Source of the DNA: Pantoea sp. Ep11b
Lineage (GTDB): Bacteria; Pseudomonadota; Gammaproteobacteria; Enterobacterales; Enterobacteriaceae
Assembly (NCBI RefSeq): GCF_040783975.1
Contig: NZ_CP160631.1
Span: 1,426,001 to 1,490,000 of the forward strand
Length of the DNA stretch: 64,000 bases
Direction of reading: 5' to 3'
The position numbers and the translations under genes are program-made. The notes under the pieces are model-generated. The model saw only the letters and a list, made by a program, of their open reading frames with translations, did not search any database and was not told where the DNA came from. Below, piece after piece: positions 58,285 to 64,000 of this stretch. Numbering within the stretch: position 1 is the stretch's first letter; each line of letters starts with the position of its first letter.

Positions 58285-59207
58285 ACATTCTGCGAGCCGG
58301 TCTGGCCGCCACCCTTCAGGATGCGGGACGATACGGCTGGCGCCAGTTCGGGATCAGTCCGTGCGGCGTTCTCGATCAGCCTGCGATGCTGACCGCCAAC
58401 ATGCTGGTGGGCAATGCCCCGGACAGCGCCGTGCTGGAGATCGTGCTCGGCCAGTTCAAAGCGGAGTTTACCCGCGACGGCTGGTTTGCGCTGACGGGCG
58501 CAGGGTGCCAGGCGCAGCTTGACGACAAGCCGGTCTGGACGGGCTGGCGCACCCCGGTGAAACGGGGTCAGGTCCTGTCGCTGGCGATGCCGCTGCGCGG
58601 GATGCGCAGCTATCTGGCGGTGCATGGCGGTTTTGCTATCCCGGCGATGCTGGATTCGGCCAGCACCGACCTGAAAGCGCAGTTTGGCGGGTTTCACGGA
58701 CGCACCCTGCGGGATGGCGATCAGATCCCGCTGGGGAAACCGACGCGTCAGTTCGACCGTCAGGCTGGGGTGCGGCAACTGCTGTGGGGCAACCGCATCC
58801 GCGCACTGCCTGGCCCGGAGTATCACGAATTCAGCCGCGAGGCGCAGCAGGCGTTCTGGCGTACCGGCTGGAAGCTCAGCCCGCAGAGTAACCGCATGGG
58901 TTACCGGCTGGAGGGGCGTAAGCTGAAACGCGAAAGCCCGCGTGAACTGCTGTCGCACGGCGTGATGCCGGGTGTGGTTCAGGTGCCGCCTAACGGGCAG
59001 CCCATCGTGCTGATGGCCGATGCGCAGACCACCGGCGGCTATCCGCGCATCGCCTCGGTTATCGAAGCCGATCTCTATCACCTGGCGCAAATCCGGCTGG
59101 GTGAGCCGATTCACTTTATTCACTGCACCCTGCCGGAAGCGATGCTGGCCCGTCAGCATCAGCAGCGCGCACTGGATCAGATGATGTGGGGACTCAATGA
59201 AGATTGA
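58278..59207 (+). CDS. pxpC: 5-oxoprolinase subunit PxpC
   Basis: The 309-residue KipA-like protein begins [30 protein letters not shown] and contains [30 protein letters not shown]. PxpB and PxpC together supply the ATP-dependent activation of 5-oxoproline. It overlaps both neighbours (7 bases with pxpB, 11 with pxpA), so the three subunits are translationally coupled. Confidence 0.94.
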   Translation: MLNILRAGLAATLQDAGRYGWRQFGISPCGVLDQPAMLTANMLVGNAPDSAVLEIVLGQFKAEFTRDGWFALTGAGCQAQLDDKPVWTGWRTPVKRGQVLSLAMPLRGMRSYLAVHGGFAIPAMLDSASTDLKAQFGGFHGRTLRDGDQIPLGKPTRQFDRQAGVRQLLWGNRIRALPGPEYHEFSREAQQAFWRTGWKLSPQSNRMGYRLEGRKLKRESPRELLSHGVMPGVVQVPPNGQPIVLMADAQTTGGYPRIASVIEADLYHLAQIRLGEPIHFIHCTLPEAMLARQHQQRALDQMMWGLNED

Positions 59208-59934
59208 TTTAAATGCTGACCTGGGCGAGGGCTGCGCCAGCGATCAGGCACTGCTGCAGCGGGTGAGTTCGGCCAATATCGCCTGCGGCTTTCACGCCGG
59301 GGATGCGCAGACCATGCTGCAGTCGGTGCGCTGGGCACAGGCTGCCGGTGTCGCGATTGGTGCGCATCCCGCCTTTCCCGATCGGGAGAACTTTGGCCGC
59401 AGCGCCATGCAGCTCCCGCCGGAAACAGTCTACGCCCAGATGATCTACCAGATCGGGGCACTGAAAGCGCTGGCGGAAAGCGAAGGCGCGCGGCTGGTTC
59501 ATGTTAAGCCGCACGGGATGCTGTACAACCAGGCCGCGGCCGATCCGGTGCTGGCTGACGCCATCGCCCGAGCCATCCGCGCGGTCGACAGCCAGCTGAT
59601 CCTGGTGGGGCTGGCCAACAGCGAATCGATTCGGGCCGCGGCGCATTACGGTTTATGCACCCGGGAAGAGGTCTTTGCCGACCGGGGCTATCTCCGTTCC
59701 GGCGCACTGGTGCCACGCAGTGAACCCGGTGCGCTGATTGAAGATGAGCAGCAGGCGATCGAGCAGACGCTGACGATGGTGCAGCAGGGCAGGGTAAAAA
59801 GCATCACAGGAGAATGGGTAGCGGTGAAGGCGCAGACCGTCTGCCTGCACGGTGACGGTGCGCATGCCCTGCAGTTTGCGCAGCGGTTATGTGAGGCGTT
59901 TGCCCGTCAGCAGATTCGCGTCACCAGTGACTGA
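59197..59934 (+). CDS. pxpA: 5-oxoprolinase subunit PxpA (LamB/YcsF family)
   Basis: The 245-residue product begins [16 protein letters not shown] and contains [15 protein letters not shown] and [12 protein letters not shown], the LamB/YcsF signature with metal-ligand His/Asp residues. PxpA completes ring opening in the 5-oxoprolinase complex. An intrinsic terminator begins 12 bases after its stop. Confidence 0.95.
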   Translation: MKIDLNADLGEGCASDQALLQRVSSANIACGFHAGDAQTMLQSVRWAQAAGVAIGAHPAFPDRENFGRSAMQLPPETVYAQMIYQIGALKALAESEGARLVHVKPHGMLYNQAAADPVLADAIARAIRAVDSQLILVGLANSESIRAAAHYGLCTREEVFADRGYLRSGALVPRSEPGALIEDEQQAIEQTLTMVQQGRVKSITGEWVAVKAQTVCLHGDGAHALQFAQRLCEAFARQQIRVTSD

Positions 59935-59946
59935 ATAACAACCTTT

Positions 59947-59969
59947 AACCCGGCCCGTGCCGGGTTTTT
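59947..59969 (+). terminator. Intrinsic terminator between pxpA and the DUF969 gene
   Basis: AACCCGGC/GCCGGGTT (8-bp stem, 4-base loop) runs into a stretch of Ts. It is only 17 bases before the next start codon, so downstream genes rely on read-through or a promoter inside pxpA. Confidence 0.85.
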
Positions 59970-59986
59970 CACTCTGAGGGAAAATC

Positions 59987-60715
59987 ATGGAGAGTGCCGT
60001 AAATCTCTGGCCATTACTGGGCATTGCCGCCATCGTGATCGGCTTCGTTCTGCGTTTTAATCCGGTGCTGGTGGTGATCATCGCCGGGTTCGTGACCGGG
60101 CTGGCCGCGCTGATGCCGCTGGCAGATATTCTGGAAAAGCTGGGCGCGGGCTTTCTGAACACCCGCAATCTGCCGCTGATCCTGCTGCTGCCGCTGGCGG
60201 TGATTGGCCTGCTGGAGCGTCACGGGCTGAAAGAGCGGGCTCAGGCGTGGATTGCGCAGATTAAAACGGCCACCGCAGGCCGTCTGCTGATCGTCTATCT
60301 GTTTGTACGCGAAATCACCGCCGCGCTGGGGCTGACCAGCCTCGGCGGCCATCCGCAGATGGTGCGTCCGCTGCTGGCGCCGATGGCGGAAGGGGCAACA
60401 GAGAATCGCTATGGCGAGATCACACCTGAGTTGCGCCACCGTCTGCGCGCGATGTCGGCGGCGACCGACAACGTCGGCCTGTTCTTTGGCGAGGATATCT
60501 TCGTCGCCTTTGGTGCGATTATCTTTATGCATAACTTCATGCAGGAGTCCGCCGGGATCCAGACCGAACCGTTGCACATCGCGTTGTGGGGGATCCCGAC
60601 CGCGGTGGCCGCGTTCCTGATCCACTCGGCTCGTCTGGTGCGACTGGACCGCCAGCTGGCGCGTGAGCTGCAGCGGCTGAACAGCCAGGCGATGAAGACC
60701 AAAGGAGGCGCATAA
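59987..60715 (+). CDS. DUF969 membrane protein, candidate transporter subunit
   Basis: The 242-residue product has about six to seven hydrophobic helices (LWPLLGIAAIVIGFVL, LVVIIAGFVTGLAALMPL, LPLILLLPLAVIGLL and others). LGLTSLGGHPQMVRP and MSAATDNVGLFFGEDIFVAFGAI match my memory of DUF969. Members occur next to DUF979 and pyroglutamyl peptidase genes in other bacteria. A transporter of pyroglutamate or its peptides is inferred from context. GAGGGA precedes the ATG, and the TAA overlaps the next ATG by one base. Confidence 0.82.
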   Translation: MESAVNLWPLLGIAAIVIGFVLRFNPVLVVIIAGFVTGLAALMPLADILEKLGAGFLNTRNLPLILLLPLAVIGLLERHGLKERAQAWIAQIKTATAGRLLIVYLFVREITAALGLTSLGGHPQMVRPLLAPMAEGATENRYGEITPELRHRLRAMSAATDNVGLFFGEDIFVAFGAIIFMHNFMQESAGIQTEPLHIALWGIPTAVAAFLIHSARLVRLDRQLARELQRLNSQAMKTKGGA

Positions 60716-61731
60716 TGTTCCAGCAACAGTATCTGATGTGGCTGGCAGGCATCATGCTGCTGGTGGTGGCGATCCTCTCCTGGCGCGATCGCGCGAATCC
60801 GCGCCGCCTGACGACCGGCCTGTTCTGGGCGCTGTATGGCCTGATATTCCTGATCGGTGACTGGACGGCAGATCTGCTGGGCCAGGGGCTGGGGTCGGCA
60901 GCGGCGGGCACCCGCACGCTGCACATCGCTGTCGGGGTCGTGGTGGTCATCATGGCGCTGATTGCGGGCCTGGGCGGCGTCCGGCTGGGACGCTATCATC
61001 AGCGCAGCGAAGAGGAGAGGCAGGCCAGCGCACAGCGTCTGCGCAATAAACTCTTCCTGCCCGCGCTGGCGATCCCGGTGGTCACCGTGGTCGGCGTGCT
61101 GGTGTTTAACCATATTCCCGGCCTGCAGGATTCGGTATTCGGACCCGGTAATCATGCAACGCTGGTGACGCTCTTTTCGATGATGGTCGGCTGTGTAGCG
61201 GGCTGGCTGGTGGCCCTGAAACTGACCCATGAAAAACCGGTGCAGTCGATGCAGGAGACCCGCCGCCTGCTGGATTCGATAGGCTGGGCCTTTATCCTGC
61301 CGCAGATCCTCGCCACCCTGGGGCTGCTGTTTACCAGCGCCGGTGTTGGCAGCGCGATTTCACATCTGACCCAGACCTGGCTGGCGGTGGACAATCGCCT
61401 GATTGCGGTCATCGTCTATGCCGTGGGCATGGCGCTGTTAACCATGATCATGGGCAACGCCTTCGCCGCCTTTCCGATTATCACCGCCGGCGTCGGCATC
61501 CCGATTCTGGTACTGCAGCACGGCGGCAACCCGGCGGTGATGGCGGCGATCGGCATGTTCTCCGGCTACTGTGGCACGCTGATGACGCCGATGGCGGCCA
61601 ACTTCAATATTGTCCCGGCGGCGCTGCTGGAACTGCCCAACCGAAACGCGGTGATCAGGGCTCAGATTCCGACCGGTGTGCTACTGTTAATCGTTAACAT
61701 TTTTCTGCTCTATTTCCTGATGTTTCTGTGA
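60715..61731 (+). CDS. DUF979 membrane protein, candidate transporter subunit
   Basis: This 338-residue polytopic protein has about nine to ten helices. NAFAAFPIITAGVGIPILV, GGNPAVMAAIGMFSGYCGTLMTPMAANFNIVPAALLEL fit the DUF979 family, and the GYCGTLMTPMAANFN-type loop resembles re-entrant substrate loops of ion-coupled carriers (similarity by eye only). The TAATG overlap with the DUF969 gene implies equal synthesis and a two-part complex. pcp follows 6 bases later. Confidence 0.82.
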   Translation: MFQQQYLMWLAGIMLLVVAILSWRDRANPRRLTTGLFWALYGLIFLIGDWTADLLGQGLGSAAAGTRTLHIAVGVVVVIMALIAGLGGVRLGRYHQRSEEERQASAQRLRNKLFLPALAIPVVTVVGVLVFNHIPGLQDSVFGPGNHATLVTLFSMMVGCVAGWLVALKLTHEKPVQSMQETRRLLDSIGWAFILPQILATLGLLFTSAGVGSAISHLTQTWLAVDNRLIAVIVYAVGMALLTMIMGNAFAAFPIITAGVGIPILVLQHGGNPAVMAAIGMFSGYCGTLMTPMAANFNIVPAALLELPNRNAVIRAQIPTGVLLLIVNIFLLYFLMFL

Positions 61732-61737
61732 GGCAGC

Positions 61738-62385
61738 ATGAAAACGGTCCTGATAACAGCCTTTGAACCTTTTGGCGGTGAAACGATTAATCCTTCATGG
61801 GAAGCGGTGCGGACGCTGGAGGGCAAAGCGATCGGCGGGGCGAAGATCGTCATCCGCCAGTTGCCCGTGATCTTCCGTGAGGTCCTCGGCGTGCTGAACC
61901 AGGCGCTGGAGGAGATCAGACCGGATGCGGTGCTGTCGGTAGGGCAGGCGGGCGGTCGCAGCGACATTACCGTCGAGCGTATCGGTATTAATGTCGACGA
62001 CGCCCGTATCCCGGATAACGCCGGGCATCAGCCCGTCGATGAACCCGTGGTTGCCGGCGGTCCGGCAGCCTATTTTTCGCGGCTGCCGATCAAAGCGATT
62101 GTCGCCGCGGTGCGGGAGGCGGGCATTCCGGCGTCGGTGTCGCAGACGGCGGGCACCTTTACCTGTAACCGGGTGATGTATGGCCTGCTGCACTGGCTTC
62201 AGCAGCAGGAGAGCCCGGCGCGGGGCGGCTTTATCCATATCCCTTATCTGCCTGAACAGGCGGCGCAGCACCCCGGTGCGCCGAGTATGGCGCTGGCGAC
62301 CATTGTTCAGGCGCTGGAGATTGCTGTTCGGGTCACGCTGGAGACCGGTGACGATATTAAACAGGCTGGCGGTGCCACCCACTAA
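61738..62385 (+). CDS. pcp: Pyrrolidone-carboxylate (pyroglutamyl) peptidase I
   Basis: The product is 215 residues, the usual length. The cysteine peptidase C15 triad is visible: Glu in [20 protein letters not shown], Cys in [14 protein letters not shown] and His in [12 protein letters not shown]. It frees N-terminal pyroglutamate from peptides in the cytoplasm, supplying the substrate of PxpABC. E. coli K-12 lacks it. It is tightly packed between the DUF979 gene and nei. Confidence 0.95.
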   Translation: MKTVLITAFEPFGGETINPSWEAVRTLEGKAIGGAKIVIRQLPVIFREVLGVLNQALEEIRPDAVLSVGQAGGRSDITVERIGINVDDARIPDNAGHQPVDEPVVAGGPAAYFSRLPIKAIVAAVREAGIPASVSQTAGTFTCNRVMYGLLHWLQQQESPARGGFIHIPYLPEQAAQHPGAPSMALATIVQALEIAVRVTLETGDDIKQAGGATH

Positions 62386-62396
62386 GAGGATGAAGG

Positions 62397-63185
62397 ATGC
62401 CTGAAGGACCGGAAATCCGCCGCGTGGCGGATAAACTCGAAGCTGCCATTGTGGGGCAGCCGTTAACGGAAGCGTGGTTTGCGTTTCCACAGCTCAAAAC
62501 CTATGAACCGGCATTAATTGGTGAGCAGGTGCAGGCCATTGAAACGCGGGGCAAGGCGCTGCTGACACATTTCAGCAACGGCCTGACGCTCTACAGCCAT
62601 AACCAGCTTTATGGCATCTGGCGCATTGTAAAACCCGACACCGAACTCAATACCACCCGTCAGTTACGGGTACGGCTGGCGACAGCAGATAAAGCGATTC
62701 TGCTCTACAGCGCCTCCGATATTGAACTGCTTAACGCCGATACCCTGGGGGCGCACCCGTTCCTGAATCGCATCGGGCCGGATGTGCTGAGCAGTGCCCT
62801 GACCGTTGAAGAGGTGCGGGAGCGGCTGCTGTCGCCCCGTTTCCGGCGTCGTCAGTTCAGCGGTCTGCTGCTGGACCAGGCGTTTCTGGCCGGGCTGGGT
62901 AACTACCTGCGCGCCGAAATTCTCTGGCTGGCGCAGCTGCTGCCGCACCACCGGGCACAGGATCTGAGTGAAGATCAGCTGACTGCATTCAGCGAGGCGC
63001 TGCTGTCGGTGCCGCGGCACGCCTACCGGATGCGCGGCACCATGAAGAAATATCATGAGGAAGCGGCATTTCAGTTTGAGGTGTTTCATCGGCAGGGCAA
63101 AAAATGCCGGCGCTGTGGCACGGTCGTCGAGAAGGGCACGCTGTCGTCCCGGCCGTTCTACTGGTGTCCGGGGTGTCAGCGATAA
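62397..63185 (+). CDS. nei: Endonuclease VIII (DNA glycosylase/AP lyase) Nei
   Basis: The 262-residue product begins (M)[14 protein letters not shown]; Pro2 and Glu3 are the catalytic residues. It has an H2TH region with the [12 protein letters not shown] motif and a zinc finger [25 protein letters not shown]. It removes oxidised pyrimidines from DNA. It starts 11 bases after pcp, as the last gene of the run. Confidence 0.96.
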   Translation: MPEGPEIRRVADKLEAAIVGQPLTEAWFAFPQLKTYEPALIGEQVQAIETRGKALLTHFSNGLTLYSHNQLYGIWRIVKPDTELNTTRQLRVRLATADKAILLYSASDIELLNADTLGAHPFLNRIGPDVLSSALTVEEVRERLLSPRFRRRQFSGLLLDQAFLAGLGNYLRAEILWLAQLLPHHRAQDLSEDQLTAFSEALLSVPRHAYRMRGTMKKYHEEAAFQFEVFHRQGKKCRRCGTVVEKGTLSSRPFYWCPGCQR

Positions 63186-63448
63186 GCTGAGGCGTGAAGT
63201 TAAACGCGCGAAAGGTGCTGACAGCAGACGGCTAATAAACGTCAGACCGGGTGACGTCAGCCGCTACGAAGCAGTATGACGCGCAGGAAACAGGGGGGAG
63301 GAGAGCGTTCCGGTAACGGGCGCATCTCCCGAATGAGGTGCGTAACCGTGCGGATCGTGAATGACGCCTGTTGCCTCTTTGCTCTCTGACCCTGTCCTCT
63401 GCGCAGGTGCAGTATCACAGCGAAGCGTCCAGGCGTGATAAGCGATCA

Positions 63449-63468
63449 GGCGGAGATCGCTCTCCGCC
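63449..63468. repeat. Hairpin between nei and gltA
   Basis: GGCGGAGA/TCTCCGCC, an 8-bp stem with TCGC loop, 8 bases after the gltA stop on its strand. It lacks a T-run and is at best a weak terminator. The 290-base gap holds no other feature I can support. Confidence 0.45.
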
Positions 63469-63475
63469 CTGGATC

Positions 63476-64000
63476 TTACTTCTTCAGCTGTGAGGTAAAC
63501 TCGCGCTCGGTATAACCGGTGTAGAGCTGGCGCGGACGGGCAATCTTCATGCCTTCGTCGTGCATCTCTTTCCAGTGCGCAATCCAGCCAACGGTACGGG
63601 CCATCGCGAAGATCACCGTAAACATGGAGGAAGGAATACCCATCGCTTTCAGGATAATACCGGAGTAGAAGTCCACGTTTGGATAGAGTTTACGCTCGAT
63701 GAAGTAGGGGTCGTTCAGCGCAATGTGTTCCAGCTCCATCGCCACTTCCAGCAGGTCATCCTTCATCCCCAGCTCATTCAGCACTTCATGGCAGGTATCG
63801 CGCATCACGGTCGCACGCGGATCGTAGTTTTTGTAAACGCGGTGACCAAAGCCCATCAGACGGAAGGAGTCATTCTTATCTTTGGCGCGCTTAATAAACT
63901 CAGGAATATGCTCAACGTTGCTGATCTCTTCCAGCATACGCAGGGTCGCTTCGTTGGCACCCCCGTGCGCCGGTCCCCACAGGGAGGCGATACCCGCGGC
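63476..64000 (-). CDS. gltA: Citrate synthase GltA, C-terminal part only
   Basis: The minus-strand frame is open to the right edge, so the 5' part lies outside. The visible 174 residues begin [18 protein letters not shown], with the catalytic His of the GPAHGGAN motif, then [18 protein letters not shown] with oxaloacetate-binding His and Arg, and end SQLKK. It condenses acetyl-CoA and oxaloacetate at the entry of the TCA cycle. Confidence 0.97.
   Translation of the reverse strand, partial: AAGIASLWGPAHGGANEATLRMLEEISNVEHIPEFIKRAKDKNDSFRLMGFGHRVYKNYDPRATVMRDTCHEVLNELGMKDDLLEVAMELEHIALNDPYFIERKLYPNVDFYSGIILKAMGIPSSMFTVIFAMARTVGWIAHWKEMHDEGMKIARPRQLYTGYTEREFTSQLKK

Overview
The window is a chromosomal segment of an enterobacterium. 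From about 7.3 kb to the right end, gene order follows the Escherichia coli 14-16 minute region almost gene for gene: cspE, ybeM-tatE-lipA-lipB-ybeD-dacA-rlpA-mrdB-mrdA-rlmH-rsfS-nadD-holA-lptE-leuS, ybeL, gltIJKL, lnt-corC-ybeY-ybeZ-miaB, ubiF, a seven-gene tRNA operon, asnB, nagDCAB/nagE, glnS, fur-uof-fldA-ybfE-ybfF, seqA-pgm, kdpE, ybfA, ybgA-phr-ybgI-pxpBCA, nei and gltA. The high G+C content, the protein divergence from E. coli and several local gene swaps suggest the Erwiniaceae, probably Pantoea or a close relative. That assignment is inference from memory of these genomes, not from a search.

Left part (0-10 kb) is the more variable section. It holds the 3' end of an amino-acid:H+ symporter gene, a lone Fe/B12-type periplasmic binding protein, an RcnB-like periplasmic protein, a YbiV-type HAD sugar phosphatase, and an iron-type alcohol dehydrogenase divergent from gntT over two GntR-like operators. 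After these come small proteins (an 81-residue protein, a YohP homologue, a zinc-ribbon protein), a ribosome-binding-site-led 40-codon ORF just ahead of cspE, and a GNAT acetyltransferase.

The middle (10-36 kb) is housekeeping: Tat export, lipoate synthesis, the rod-shape/elongation peptidoglycan machinery with NAD and ribosome-silencing genes, leucyl-tRNA synthetase, glutamate/aspartate uptake, lipoprotein N-acylation, and RNA maturation and repair genes. The gltIJKL locus keeps a GcvB-type target site ahead of gltI and a terminator hairpin in the gltI-gltJ gap, where the E. coli sponge RNA SroC lies.

The right part (36-64 kb) carries the Met/Leu/Gln tRNA operon, asparagine synthesis, N-acetylglucosamine use with a NagC/CRP control region, glnS, fur with an overlapping Uof leader ORF, flavodoxin, SeqA and phosphoglucomutase. 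The kdpFABCD genes are missing, leaving kdpE directly next to ybfA. YbgA is a two-domain protein (DUF523 thiouracil-desulfidase-like plus DUF1722) rather than the short E. coli form, and it is coupled to DNA photolyase.

The most interesting block is 57.5-62.4 kb. A strong promoter precedes pxpB-pxpC-pxpA (ATP-dependent 5-oxoprolinase), then an intrinsic terminator, then a DUF969/DUF979 membrane-protein pair and pcp (pyroglutamyl peptidase), followed by nei. Read together it looks like a complete module for taking up and using pyroglutamate or pyroglutamyl peptides, with the DUF969/DUF979 pair as a candidate two-subunit transporter. No prophage, insertion sequence, CRISPR array or rRNA was seen.
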